Shown: positions 51,424 to 60,531 of the stretch, piece after piece
Layout: each line of letters starts with the position of its first letter
Position numbering within the stretch: position 1 is the stretch's first letter
Origin: Streptomyces sp. NBC_00690
GTDB lineage: Bacteria; Actinomycetota; Actinomycetes; Streptomycetales; Streptomycetaceae
Direction: 5' to 3'
Length of the DNA stretch: 64,000 nucleotides
Assembly (NCBI RefSeq): GCF_036226685.1
Contig: NZ_CP109009.1
Coordinates: 7,901,501 to 7,965,500 of the forward strand
Made by a program: the position numbers and the translations under genes
The notes under the pieces: generated by a model
Told to the model about the DNA's origin: nothing
Database searches by the model: none
Seen by the model: the letters and a program-made list of their open reading frames with translations, nothing else

Positions 51424-51957
51424 TCAGGGCAGATGATTCCGGACAGTCAGCCACTCCAGGGCCAGGTCGTGGAGTGAGCCAGGCGGCAGATGGTGCTGGA
51501 GCCGCTCAAGTGGCGCGGTGACGTTCTTGATCCGGCGCAGGAGACCGATCTGCTCGATCGGTCGGTCCTGCCACCGGACACTCAGTTCACGGGCTTGCAG
51601 CGGCGTCAGAGCCAGCGCACTCATGATGTCCGAGGCGACGGCAGCAGGGTTCCAGTCGGAGTCGTTGGGATCTGGACCAAGCTCCTCGATGATCATCGTC
51701 CGCAGACCGCAGCTTTGCCGAGTCATTCGTGCCTGATCCCACGAGCCTTCACCATGCATACGGGCGTTGACCTCTAGTGACAGCTTGGCCCACTGTTTTC
51801 GCGACTCGGCAGGGAGGCGCGCATTCTCGGCACGGGACAGCGCGACCTCGCGGAGGTACTCCATCTCCTGCCCATCGACACCTGCACGATCTGCCCGCTC
51901 CCGGACCTCCTCAAAGAAGTTCCGGTCCCTTCCACCGCCGCTCGCTCTGTGCTCCAT
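51424..51957 (-). CDS. Hypothetical helical protein
   Basis: A 177-residue, mostly helical, charged protein without signal peptide or membrane segment. Notable segments are FFEEVRERADRAGVDGQEMEYL and VRWQDRPIEQIGLLRRIKNVTAPLERL. I recognise no family. The ATG at 51957 is my choice; GGGGAG lies about 13 bases upstream, which is long. Coding bias is good. Confidence 0.55.
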   Translation of the reverse strand: MEHRASGGGRDRNFFEEVRERADRAGVDGQEMEYLREVALSRAENARLPAESRKQWAKLSLEVNARMHGEGSWDQARMTRQSCGLRTMIIEELGPDPNDSDWNPAAVASDIMSALALTPLQARELSVRWQDRPIEQIGLLRRIKNVTAPLERLQHHLPPGSLHDLALEWLTVRNHLP

Positions 51958-52099
51958 GACACGAAGGATCTCCCCGCACGACACCGCCGGTCCACTTCCA
52001 AGGCGGCCTGGTCCAGCCCCATCGCCTTTGCCGTGCGGATCCCGGTCGCGGCCACGAGCCATCGATGATCTGCGCGGTCAGGAAACTCCGGGCGACGTC

Positions 52100-52223
52100 G
52101 ACTCGCCCGCGAACCGTATGCTCGCCGAGTCGACGCTCGCGCAGCAGATAGCTGCGGTTCAGGGCTGACCGCCACCGAGTGGAAGACCCACCTCCCCGAT
52201 CTGCCGTACCGGGCCACCTGCTG
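52100..52223 (+). pseudogene. Possible C-terminal scrap of a WD40-repeat protein
   Basis: The frame ending LTATEWKTHLPDLPYRATC at the TGA 52221-52223 resembles the very end of actinomycete WD40/NACHT-type regulators (LTxxEWxxYLPxxPYRxTC). Nothing upstream of about 52100 continues the fold. It looks like a relic and is a weak call. Confidence 0.3.
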
Positions 52224-52297
52224 AAACTGCGGCACACTGATGGACGGGACTGCAACACCTCCGCTGACCTCACCTGCCCCTGCACCAAGGGAGCCCT

Positions 52298-52342
52298 GTT
52301 CATGTGTCTGCCGGCCCCAATGGGGCCGGCAGACACATGAAC
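52298..52342. terminator. Perfect 22-base inverted repeat, probable terminator of the secreted-protein gene
   Basis: Two perfect 22-base arms (52298-52319 and 52321-52342) separated by one base form a very stable hairpin, 43 bases after the stop of the minus-strand gene ending at 52385. The arms include TGTCTGCCGGCCCC. The length and perfection are greater than usual terminators, so another role is possible. Confidence 0.65.
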
Positions 52343-52384
52343 GGAGGGGGTACGGCAGCCGGGCCACCGCACCCACTCCCCGGG

Positions 52385-53026
52385 TCACTTGCGCTGAATG
52401 AGCTGATAGCTTCCGTTGTTGCCGACGGTGAAGTCCTGGTAGGGGTAGTAGTTGGCGTAGCAGCCATACTTGATCACGCACTGCTCAAGGTGCCCCTGCA
52501 TGACCACGCGAGCGTTCACCGCCCCCGGCCGGTACTCCAGGGTGTTCTTGATCTCGCCGTGGTACTTGATGGTCGCCTTGTCGTAGTTCGCGATGTAGGC
52601 GTCCCTGGTGACACGGGAGACCTTCTTTCCGTCGTAGCACCAGTTGACACGCATGTGCCATTCTGCGGTCTTGAACCCCAGGGTGCTGCGGTAGACGATG
52701 TACCGGTCGGCATGGGTGCACGACGTCTTGCGGGCCTGGGCAAGTGAGCCCGAGGAGCTCCTTGGGACATCCCTGACCTCTGTCAGTCCCGGGTCGACAA
52801 CACTCCGGGCGACTTCGGGATCGCTCTTGATCGTCGCACGGTCGGCGTCGGTCATCACACCGGTGGTGGCAACACGTACCACCGCCTCCCGGACGGCAAT
52901 CGGATCAGGCTCGACCGCCTTGGCCGGCAGAGCGCTCATCAACAGCGCACAGGCTGCCGCACTCACTACGCCGCAAACCGAGTTCCTGGTGGACACCCGC
53001 ATTCGTGTCCAGCGAGAAGGGTGCAT
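52385..53026 (-). CDS. Secreted hypothetical protein
   Basis: A 213-residue protein with a signal peptide: basic N-terminus (RWTRMRVSTRN), hydrophobic core (VCGVVSAAACALLMSALPA) and cleavage near AKA/VEPD. The mature part has four Cys in two pairs (KTSCTHAD, VNWCYDGKK, EQCVIKYGCYANYYPY), likely disulfides. I do not recognise the family. The ATG at 53026 follows AGAGG by six bases; an in-frame ATG at 53032 overlaps that ribosome site. A strong hairpin follows the gene. Confidence 0.75.
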   Translation of the reverse strand: MHPSRWTRMRVSTRNSVCGVVSAAACALLMSALPAKAVEPDPIAVREAVVRVATTGVMTDADRATIKSDPEVARSVVDPGLTEVRDVPRSSSGSLAQARKTSCTHADRYIVYRSTLGFKTAEWHMRVNWCYDGKKVSRVTRDAYIANYDKATIKYHGEIKNTLEYRPGAVNARVVMQGHLEQCVIKYGCYANYYPYQDFTVGNNGSYQLIQRK

Positions 53027-53581
53027 GGTCATCCTCTCTGTGGTTGCCGCCACCCCACGCACTCTCAGAGCGATGCCCCGAAGCTGAGCAAGCCTGCATG
53101 CGAGCCGGTGAGAAGCGGCGGTCCTGCCGTGCCTCTTCCTCACCGAGTCTTCGCCCGCTCCGGATTGTTGAGCACCCCCCTCCCACCAGTGGAAACAATC
53201 TCCCGGGACCCGTGGACCACGTAGAGGCGCCACCTCCGAACCTGGCGACCGATGCGGCACCGACGGCCATCACCAGCCCAGGCCGTCCCGGACAATGGCA
53301 TGAACCGGTCCGCCGGCAGCCGGACTGTGCGGAGCCGGGAAACCCGCACCGCCGCACAGAACACGGACCGCACAGCCGCGGCCCGACAGCTACCACCGGA
53401 TCTTGGACGCGTACTGCGGCCGAAGGAATGGACCTTCTCATCGAGATCGCGGAAAGCCGGCCGCATCAACAGCAGCATCAGGACGTCCGACGCCTGCTCC
53501 GACGGGACCAGGCGAAGGTGTGCCTGCTGGTGGAGGCCGCTCGTCCTGCACGCCGTGTGGGTGTTCAGCCGGAGACAGTCC
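53027..53581. other. 555-base region, no gene recognised
   Basis: Between the secreted-protein start and the DUF4259 gene end. Several overlapping open frames exist on both strands, but none has a ribosome site, a known family or consistent codon bias. The promoter of the secreted-protein gene should lie at its left edge. Confidence 0.35.
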
Positions 53582-53959
53582 TCAGTCTGAGTCCTCCTTC
53601 CTCCTGAGCGCGGCCAGTTCGTCGAAGGTACGGATCAGGACGGTGCGTCGCTCGTCCTTGTGACCCGGTGAGGGCATCAGGCCGTCGATGGAGCCCTCCC
53701 ACACCGCCATGTATGTCTTCTTCCACTCCTCGACCACCTCGGCCTCGGGCAGCGACGCCCCCACGTAGCCCTGCCGCGCCAGAACGCTCAGCAACTCCAG
53801 GTTGGCCGGCACCGTGACTCCCCAGTACTCGCCAGGCTCGATCTCGACCGGGTCGCCGGCCATCGCGTCCGCCACCTCGGTGATGAGCCGGTCCGTGAGG
53901 ATCGACAAGTGGTCCGCGGCCGTGTCGTTCTCGAAGTTGCCGGGTCCCCAGGTGCCCAC
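53582..53959 (-). CDS. DUF4259 family protein
   Basis: A 125-residue protein that begins with the DUF4259 signature GTWGPGNFENDTAADHL. DUF4259 proteins are small, soluble and of unknown function, often found near immunity-type genes. GTG 53959 follows AGGAG closely and places the signature at the N-terminus; the longer frame to 54016 is not supported. Confidence 0.88.
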   Translation of the reverse strand: MGTWGPGNFENDTAADHLSILTDRLITEVADAMAGDPVEIEPGEYWGVTVPANLELLSVLARQGYVGASLPEAEVVEEWKKTYMAVWEGSIDGLMPSPGHKDERRTVLIRTFDELAALRRKEDSD

Positions 53960-54217
53960 GGGTCTCCTCTGCTGGTCGGGTCGGTACCCAGGAGTTGTAC
54001 CAGCGCGCACTGACAACCGGGCCGCCCGGAGGCGCAGCGGGCCGGGATGCCCGGAACGACGCGGACAGGTCTCAAGTAGCGGAGCCGGTAGTCGCCCCGT
54101 CGGCCATCGTCCCCGCCTGGCATGCCCGGTTCAGGAACAAGCTCAGGGCTTGTTTCTGAACCGGAGACGGCTTGATGTGAGACGTGGGGCAGCCCGAGTC
54201 TGTGGAACGCTAGACCG

Positions 54218-55459
54218 ATGATCACTGGTGCACCGGATGACGCAGAGTCGCTTGCCTTCGGGGCCCTTGAGTGGCTGACGAAGGCTGCGCGGGACAGCGA
54301 CGGTGGTGTGGCCTGGCCGAACACTCTCGCCGACGACCAGGTCACGCCCGGGCTGTACAGCGGAACTTCGGGAGTGCTGCCGGCTCTGCTCGATGCCTGG
54401 CGGTACTTCGCCGACGATCGGTACGCGGACATGGCGTTGCGCGGTGCCCGCAGTGTCGCTGCCGCGGTCGAAGACTGGGAGGACAGCGGCCTGTACACGG
54501 GAGTGGCTGGCATGGCTGTCGCCCTGCGGGGCGTGCACCGTGTGCTCGGTGACACCGCGGCGGGGGCATCCGCCGACCGTGCTCTGGATGTCCTGCGCTC
54601 CCGCTACGACGGCGCGGGTTGGAACGACTACTTCGAACTGATCGCAGGCAACGCAGGCATAGCGCTCGCCGCGCTGGAGTGCGGCGACCTCGACCTCGCC
54701 CAACTGGCCGTCGACCGCTACCTGCACGCTGCCGAGCCCACCACGGCTGGCGTTCAGTGGGAGATCCGGGCCGGTGCGGTTCCCCGCCTTCACCATATGT
54801 CGCACGGCACCCTCGGCATCGTCTACGCGCTCGCTGCCGTCGGCCGGGCCGCCTGCCGCCCCGACCTCGTCGACCTCGCAGTGGCCGGAGCCGCCGACGT
54901 CGTCTCCCGCAACGAAGCAGGCCCGGAGGGCTTCCTCGTCGGACACTCCGATCCGCAACAGCAGCACGAGAAGATCGAACGCCACAACTACGGCTGGTGC
55001 CACGGTCCGGTCGGCGACGCCCAGGCGTTCCGGCTACTGGGCCACGTCCTGCCCGACGATCCCGCCTGGCCAGCTCTCGCCGACCGCTGCTGGCACACAG
55101 TCGTCAACTCCGGTATCCCACGACGGATCCGCCCCGGTTTCTGGGACAACAACGGCCGCTGCTGTGGCACCGCCGGCGTCCTAGCCCTCGCCTGTGACCG
55201 CCTGGTCGAACGTGGTGACGGTCGCGACTTCGCCGACATCCTCGTCGCCGACCTCGCGGCCCGCGCGACGACCGACGTCGACGGCATCCGCTGGTCCAAT
55301 GTTGAACACCGCGAGACAACTGGGGACCTTGCCCCCGCCACCGGCTGGGCCATGGGCAACGCAGGCATCATCCGGGAGCTCTTGCGCCACGCCCGCATCA
55401 CCGCGAACCGCGAGCCCCAGTACGCTCTACCCCTCCCCGACCACCTACCCACTGTCTGA
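54218..55459 (+). CDS. Stand-alone LanC-like cyclase with CCG zinc motif
   Basis: A 413-residue alpha-toroid protein of the lanthionine synthetase C family. Repeats include GLYSGTSGVLPAL, GLYTGVAGMAVAL, GNAGIALAAL and SHGTLGIVYAL. Zinc ligands appear as Cys in YGWCHGPVGDA (about 263) and CysCys in NNGRCCGTAGV (about 313). Usual LanC proteins have Cys-His at the second site (CHG); CCG is the three-Cys arrangement known from some LanM cyclases. No dehydratase or lantibiotic precursor is nearby, so it is an orphan: a glutathione-adding LanCL-like enzyme, or a cyclase for a remote precursor. Confidence 0.87.
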   Translation: MITGAPDDAESLAFGALEWLTKAARDSDGGVAWPNTLADDQVTPGLYSGTSGVLPALLDAWRYFADDRYADMALRGARSVAAAVEDWEDSGLYTGVAGMAVALRGVHRVLGDTAAGASADRALDVLRSRYDGAGWNDYFELIAGNAGIALAALECGDLDLAQLAVDRYLHAAEPTTAGVQWEIRAGAVPRLHHMSHGTLGIVYALAAVGRAACRPDLVDLAVAGAADVVSRNEAGPEGFLVGHSDPQQQHEKIERHNYGWCHGPVGDAQAFRLLGHVLPDDPAWPALADRCWHTVVNSGIPRRIRPGFWDNNGRCCGTAGVLALACDRLVERGDGRDFADILVADLAARATTDVDGIRWSNVEHRETTGDLAPATGWAMGNAGIIRELLRHARITANREPQYALPLPDHLPTV

Positions 55460-55599
55460 ACGGTGAAGTGCACCCCGGTTAGATGTGGCTGAGGGCCCAA
55501 CCGTGCCAAGGCAGGTGGTGGGGGTGTGGGGAGTCGGCCGGGGGGTATCCGGGCCAGCATGAAGGAGAAGGCACTGCCTTTGGGCACGGGAGGCTGATC

Positions 55600-55818
55600 A
55601 TGCTGATGGTTCATCTGTCCGTTCTGTCGCGGCTGGTCAGCGACTACGAAGCCCTGAACCGGCAGGACGGCGATCCGGTTGTGCGACGGCGGAGGGACGA
55701 TCTCGCCTACACCCTGTGTGTGTCCACCGGAACGCGTGACATCGACACGGCCCTCGCTGCGGCCCGCCATCGCCTCGCCCAGGCCAACTCCGAGGACGCC
55801 ACTCTCCTCCCCGCCTGA
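55600..55818 (+). CDS. DUF5133 family protein
   Basis: A 72-residue protein with the DUF5133 pattern: LMVHLSVLSRLVSDYEAL, RRRRDDLAYTLCVSTGTRDI, AARHRLAQA. These are small actinomycete proteins of unknown function, often found near signalling genes. ATG 55600 follows GGAGG by six bases, which excludes the longer open frame to 55483. Confidence 0.88.
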   Translation: MLMVHLSVLSRLVSDYEALNRQDGDPVVRRRRDDLAYTLCVSTGTRDIDTALAAARHRLAQANSEDATLLPA

Positions 55819-55899
55819 ACCACGTCCGACGACACTGGCCGGACTGACCGACGCAGTCGCCTCTTCCATGAGCGACAGTGCGGTCCCCGCGTGGGCTGC

Positions 55900-56388
55900 T
55901 CAGGCCGATTCTCGATGGTCGAGGGGCTGGGCGGGCTCGCTGACGGCGTCGCACAATGCGCTGAGTCCGGTAGCGAGGGCGTGTTGGGCGTCGGGAGGCA
56001 TGCGGCTCATGGCCTGACGGAGGGTCTGCTCCCGGCGATCTCTGATGACGCGCAGGTGCGCGATGCCCGTGCCGGTGAGTTCCAGCAGCATTTCACGGCG
56101 GTCCTCGGTGCGCGGGGTCCTGCGGATGAATCCGGCGGCTTGGAGGCGGTCGCAGAGGCGGGTGACGGAGGGTGCTGCTACGGAGAGACGACGGCCCAGC
56201 GTGCTCGCGTTGATCCCGGGTTCGCGTTCGATGATGTACATCACGCGCGTCTGGGCGGGGGAGATCGGTGCGGTACTGAGCGTGCTGCGGCCACGCTCCC
56301 AGGCAATTTCGAGGAGCTCCAGGACCTGGCCGATCTCGCGCACGGCATGGGAGCCGTGCTGGTGCAGGGGGGCGGAGGTCTCGCGCAT
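55900..56388 (-). CDS. MarR-family transcriptional regulator
   Basis: A 162-residue winged-helix regulator: SPAQTRVMYIIEREPGINASTLGRRLSVAAPSVTRLCDRLQAAGF is the helix-turn-helix, followed by the wing RTPRTEDRREMLLELT. It probably dimerises through its terminal helices and represses its own gene and the divergent phosphatase gene. ATG 56388 follows GGGAG at good spacing. Confidence 0.92.
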   Translation of the reverse strand: MRETSAPLHQHGSHAVREIGQVLELLEIAWERGRSTLSTAPISPAQTRVMYIIEREPGINASTLGRRLSVAAPSVTRLCDRLQAAGFIRRTPRTEDRREMLLELTGTGIAHLRVIRDRREQTLRQAMSRMPPDAQHALATGLSALCDAVSEPAQPLDHRESA

Positions 56389-56483
56389 GTGACGCTCCCG
56401 AGGGCCTTCTGTGCCCGTTCCGGCTGGTCGATATGGACAGTCGCGTAGATGAAGATATGCGAAAGAAAGAAGGACCGGTACCA
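56389..56483. promoter_or_regulatory. Divergent promoter/operator region of marR-type and phosphatase genes
   Basis: A 95-base AT-richer gap. ATAT occurs twice (about 56431 and 56455) within a loosely symmetric stretch (TCGATAT ... ATATGCGA), a reasonable MarR operator candidate. AAGGA at 56469-56473 supports the GTG start at 56484. Confidence 0.4.
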
Positions 56484-57674
56484 GTGGACAGACCCAGCGC
56501 GGTCGAGCGTTCTCTGCGCAAGGCCGCGCCCCATGAGATCTTCGACGTGATCCGATCCCTGATCGAGCGCCGTCATCATGCCCGTTCGGTGGAACTACTG
56601 ATGGCCGACTATGCCATGACGAGACTGCAGCCCATCGGGGTGCTGCCGCACACCCTGCCCCCGCTGTCGGTCCACGACAGTGCTCCGGGCCGGGCGTTCG
56701 GCGCCCAGAAACCGCACTGCGTGTACGACGCCTCGACTTCCACTGTAACGGCGCACCTGCCGGTCAGCGTCAGGGGGGACAGGCTGGGCGTCCTGAGCGT
56801 CAGGGTGGAAGGCGGCGAGGACGGACTGGCTGCGGATGCTGTCGAGCAGCTCCAGGAGTACGCGGACGCGCTGGCGCACGAAGTGGTCGTCGCGGAGCGG
56901 GACACCGACCTGTTCCTACAGGCGCGCCGCGCGGAACGGCTGACGCTCGCCGCCGAGATGCAGTGGCAGCTGCTGCCCGGCCGTTCCTGCGCCCGGCCCG
57001 AGTACAGCCTCGGCGCCCAACTTGAACCCGCGTACGCCATCTTCGGCGACAGCTTCGACTGGGCGGCCTCCGCTGACGACCTTTACTTGACAGTCAGCAA
57101 CGGCATGGGGGAGGGGATCGAGGCCGCGATGTTGACCAGCCTCATGGTCAACGCCCTGCGCAACGCCCGGCGTGCCGGCCTGAATCTGAGTGACCAGGCG
57201 TACCTGGCCGACCAGGCCATTTACGGGCAACACCAGGGAAGTCGCTATCTGTCGACGCTGCTGCTCCGGTTCCACCTCCCGACCGGGGACGTGGAGATCA
57301 TCGATGCCGGCTCACCGCGCATCTGGCGGTTGCGTAACGGCGCGGTCGAAGCGGTCGAGCTTGAGGCGCAGATGCCCCTGGGAATGTTCCAGGACACTGC
57401 CTACATTTCCCAGCACTTCAGGGTCGAGCCTGGAGACCGGCTGCTCTTCGTCAGCGACGGCGTCTATGACGCGCTGTCACCGGGCGGCGAGAAGTACAGC
57501 TTCCGCGCCTTGGCCGCTTCGATCACCAGTACACGTCTGCTGCCCGCTTCGCAGGTGCCCAGAGCGATACTCCAGGAACTGCTCGGGTATCGCGGTTCCG
57601 GCCCGGCCGTGGACGACTCTCTGGTGGTGTGTTTGGACTGGCATGGCCGTCCGGACCCGGCGGGGGCCGGGTGA
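56484..57674 (+). CDS. GAF-like/PP2C (SpoIIE-type) protein with degenerate metal sites
   Basis: A 396-residue protein with an N-terminal GAF-like part (about 1-150) and a C-terminal SpoIIE-type PP2C fold. The usual GGDFYD is FGDSFDW, and the metal motif GDxxGHG is SNGMGEGIEAAML, so a metal-binding Asp is replaced; later motifs (DAGSPRIWRL, FVSDGVYDAL, VDDSLVVCLDW) are recognisable. It may be a weak or inactive phosphatase that works as a sensor or decoy. GTG 56484 has AAGGA upstream; ATG 56457 and 56433 are alternatives without ribosome sites. It is divergent from the MarR gene. Confidence 0.82.
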   Translation: MDRPSAVERSLRKAAPHEIFDVIRSLIERRHHARSVELLMADYAMTRLQPIGVLPHTLPPLSVHDSAPGRAFGAQKPHCVYDASTSTVTAHLPVSVRGDRLGVLSVRVEGGEDGLAADAVEQLQEYADALAHEVVVAERDTDLFLQARRAERLTLAAEMQWQLLPGRSCARPEYSLGAQLEPAYAIFGDSFDWAASADDLYLTVSNGMGEGIEAAMLTSLMVNALRNARRAGLNLSDQAYLADQAIYGQHQGSRYLSTLLLRFHLPTGDVEIIDAGSPRIWRLRNGAVEAVELEAQMPLGMFQDTAYISQHFRVEPGDRLLFVSDGVYDALSPGGEKYSFRALAASITSTRLLPASQVPRAILQELLGYRGSGPAVDDSLVVCLDWHGRPDPAGAG

Positions 57675-57692
57675 TACCAGCATGTGACCTTT

Positions 57693-57717
57693 CCGTGAAG
57701 GTTCTGAACCTTCACGG
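57693..57717 (+). terminator. Perfect 12-base inverted repeat after the phosphatase gene
   Basis: Arms CCGTGAAGGTTC (57693-57704) and its exact complement (57706-57717) are separated by one base, 18 bases after the stop codon at 57674. Confidence 0.7.
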
Positions 57718-57868
57718 TGAGAGGCGCCCTCGGGTGCGGCCTTTCACCGGAAGGCGGCACCGGGGGCGGGTTGCTATCGATGACGCGCCTGAGTGATGCT
57801 TGCCGCCGGTTAAGTATTTTCCTCCAGTTGGGAAGGGTGGTGCGGTTCGCCCCGGGCGGGCCCTCTCC

Positions 57869-59551
57869 ATGGCCTCTACCGAGGGAGTCTCCGTCACGAG
57901 ATCCGAGCAGTACGTCGCTTCCGGCCTCTGGGCCCTGTCCCCCTACCCCGCGATCGTGGCCGATGCGGCCGGAACCGTCGTGGAAGTGAACCCCGCCGCC
58001 GCCCTTCTCCTGAAAGGCGCGGCGCCGGGGGCAAGCATGCTGGACGCGGTCCCCAACTGGCTGGCCCGCGCCCACAGGGAAACGGTGGCGCACGGATGGC
58101 GTCCTGCCCGGAACGGTTGCCACGCGGGGGATCTCCCCTCGGTATCCGGGCGGATCGCCGCGCACAGCTACGAGGCGCACCCCACCCGGCGCGAGGACGG
58201 AAGTGTGGTGTGGTGGCTGGTCGACGACACCGACCGGCGCCTCGCCGAAGAGGCGCTCGCCACCGAGCGGGAACGCACCAGGTTCCTCGCGGAGGCATCC
58301 AACGTCCTGCTGGCCTCGTTGAACACCGACAGGTGCATGACCGCCACCGCGCGGCTGGCCGCCGAATACCTGGCGGATGTCGCGGTCGTCGTCGCCCCGG
58401 CGTCCGGCGGCAAGCTGCCCCTCGCACTCGGTATCGCAGGCCAGGACGTCACCCATGCCCTGGTCGCCGCCGATCCGTCCCAACTCCCCGGCCTCAGTGA
58501 GGCGCTGCAGGGATTCCCGCCCGTGCCCTCACGGTGGATCGACCCCGCCAACCTGCCCGACTGGACCGTCCCGCCGGACTACAGCGAAACGATCCGGTCG
58601 GTCGTCGTGACCCCCCTACCCGGCCACGGCGTGCCCGCCGGAGCCCTGATCCTGCTGCGTACCACCGACCACGCGCAGTTCAGCGAGAACGAAGAGATCT
58701 TCGCCCGGTTGTTCGCCGCCCGGGCCGGCGCCGCCCTGTCCGCCTCCCGTCTCTACAGCGAGCAGAGCGCCATAACCCAGACCCTCATGCGTGACCTGCT
58801 CCCGCCTCGGCTGCACCGGCTCAACGGGGTGGAGATCGCCGGCGGCTACCGAGCTGCCGACGCCAGCGAACGGGTGGGCGGCGACTTCTACGATGCCCAC
58901 CCCGGCAGCACCCCGGACGACGCGTCACTGGTCATCCTCGGCGATGTGTGCGGCAAGGGCCTGGACGCGGCCGTTCTGACCGGAAAGATCCGCAACACCC
59001 TGCAGGCGCTGATGCCGATGGCTGATGACCACGAACGAATGCTGCAGCTTCTCAACGGAGCCCTCCTGACCTCCCACCACACCCGCTTCGCCACGCTGGT
59101 GATGGCATCGGTGAAGCGCACGGAGAACCAGGTACAGCTGCGCCTCACCTCGGCAGGCCATCCCGCCCCCTTGGTGGTTCGCATGGACGGCAGCGTCGAG
59201 GAGGTGCCCACTCGCGGCACTCTGATCGGAGCCCTCCCGACCATTGAGGTCCGCTCGGTCGAGACGGTTCTTCAACCGGGCGAGATCTGCGTGCTCTACA
59301 CGGACGGATTCACTGAGGCCCGCGGCGGACCGGTAGGCGACGAACTGTTCGGCGACGACCGTCTGAAACGAGCGCTGTCGGAGTGCGCCGCGATGCCCGG
59401 AGAAGCCGTCGTCGAGCGGATTCAGATGCTCGCCTCGCAGTGGGTGCGCGGTGCCAGCCACGACGACATGGCGGCCATCGCGATCAGTGCCCCCCTCACG
59501 ACCCACCTGAGCGCGGTGAACGGCCATACTCGGGGCAGATACACAGCGTGA
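57869..59551 (+). CDS. PAS-GAF-PP2C (RsbU-type) phosphatase
   Basis: A 560-residue protein: PAS-like domain (about 10-130; YPAIVADAAGTVVEVNPAAA), GAF domain (about 145-320) and an intact SpoIIE-type PP2C domain (335-550; ERVGGDFYDAH, LGDVCGKGLDAAVLTG, SAGHPAPLVV, YTDGFTEARGG, SHDDMAAIAIS). All metal-binding acids are present. It should dephosphorylate an anti-anti-sigma (STAS) protein, probably the one encoded two genes on. The ATG at 57869 is my choice, with a weak ribosome site. Its stop overlaps the B12-protein start. Confidence 0.88.
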   Translation: MASTEGVSVTRSEQYVASGLWALSPYPAIVADAAGTVVEVNPAAALLLKGAAPGASMLDAVPNWLARAHRETVAHGWRPARNGCHAGDLPSVSGRIAAHSYEAHPTRREDGSVVWWLVDDTDRRLAEEALATERERTRFLAEASNVLLASLNTDRCMTATARLAAEYLADVAVVVAPASGGKLPLALGIAGQDVTHALVAADPSQLPGLSEALQGFPPVPSRWIDPANLPDWTVPPDYSETIRSVVVTPLPGHGVPAGALILLRTTDHAQFSENEEIFARLFAARAGAALSASRLYSEQSAITQTLMRDLLPPRLHRLNGVEIAGGYRAADASERVGGDFYDAHPGSTPDDASLVILGDVCGKGLDAAVLTGKIRNTLQALMPMADDHERMLQLLNGALLTSHHTRFATLVMASVKRTENQVQLRLTSAGHPAPLVVRMDGSVEEVPTRGTLIGALPTIEVRSVETVLQPGEICVLYTDGFTEARGGPVGDELFGDDRLKRALSECAAMPGEAVVERIQMLASQWVRGASHDDMAAIAISAPLTTHLSAVNGHTRGRYTA

Positions 59552-60531
59552 AGGCGAACAACACTGGCTGCGCCGGCGGCATTCGGTCTCTGCGGGACCG
59601 GCTGTGGACCGCGGTGACCTGCCGTGACGAGTACCGTGCCGCAGATATCGTCTGCGCCGCTCTGGAAGGCGGCGTGAGTCCGGAGACGGTTCTGCTGGAT
59701 CTCATCGCCCCGGTGCAGATGAAGGTCGGCGAAGAGTGGGCTGCCAACCGGCTGAGCGTCGCCCAGGAACATGCCGCCAGCGCGATCACTGAGCGCGTCA
59801 TCGCCACCCTCGCCCACCACCCCGCGGTCCGTACCCCACCCGCGCTGGGCCGCGTCACCGTGGCATGTGTGAATCAGGAGTGGCACGTCCTGCCAGCCCG
59901 TCTCCTCGCCGAAGTCCTCACACTGCGCGGCTGGCAGGTCGACTTCCTGGGCGCACAGGTACCCACCCCGCACCTCATCGCCCACCTCCACCACAACGGC
60001 GCGGACGCCGTCGCGCTCTCCTCGTCCATCCCCACCCGGCTGCCCGACGCCCACGCCGCGATCACAGCCTGCCAGGCCATCGGCGTGCCTGTCCTCGCCG
60101 GCGGAGCGGCTTTCGGGCCCGACGGCCGCTATGCCCGTCTGCTCGGAGTCAACGCCTGGGCCCCCGACGCACGAGCCGCAGCCCAGCAGCTCTCCGACGG
60201 TATCCCCACGCCCAGCCTCGCCGCCGGGCGGCAGCAGATCGACGACCTGCCCCACCTCGCCGACCAGGAATACACACTCGTCGTCCGCTCCCAGGGGCAG
60301 CTCGTCAAGGAAGTCCTCACCCGGCTTGAGGATGTTTTCCCCGCGATGGCCGCGTACACGGCTGTACAGCGCGAGCGCACTGCCGAAGACATCGGACACA
60401 TCGTCGACTTCCTGGGCGCGGCCCTCTACATCGATGACGACGACCTGTTCACCACCTTCATCACCTGGACCGCCGACATCCTCACCGCACGCCATGTGCC
60501 CGCCACACTCTCCCTTCACCCTTACCGTTGA
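59548..60531 (+). CDS. CarH-like B12-binding sensor without DNA-binding domain
   Basis: A 327-residue protein. Residues 15-95 form the B12 cap helix bundle with W64-x9-E74-H75, the signature of CarH/LitR photoreceptors. Residues 100-205 are the Rossmann B12 domain with E111-W-H113-V-L-P as the likely lower axial ligand loop and ALSSSIPTRL. A C-terminal helical domain (about 225-320; VDFLGAALYIDDDDLFTTFI) resembles the globin-like sensor helices of RsbR-type proteins. There is no MerR DNA-binding domain. GTG 59548 overlaps the phosphatase stop. It may sense light or adenosylcobalamin and act on the partner-switch proteins encoded on each side. Confidence 0.88.
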   Translation: MKANNTGCAGGIRSLRDRLWTAVTCRDEYRAADIVCAALEGGVSPETVLLDLIAPVQMKVGEEWAANRLSVAQEHAASAITERVIATLAHHPAVRTPPALGRVTVACVNQEWHVLPARLLAEVLTLRGWQVDFLGAQVPTPHLIAHLHHNGADAVALSSSIPTRLPDAHAAITACQAIGVPVLAGGAAFGPDGRYARLLGVNAWAPDARAAAQQLSDGIPTPSLAAGRQQIDDLPHLADQEYTLVVRSQGQLVKEVLTRLEDVFPAMAAYTAVQRERTAEDIGHIVDFLGAALYIDDDDLFTTFITWTADILTARHVPATLSLHPYR

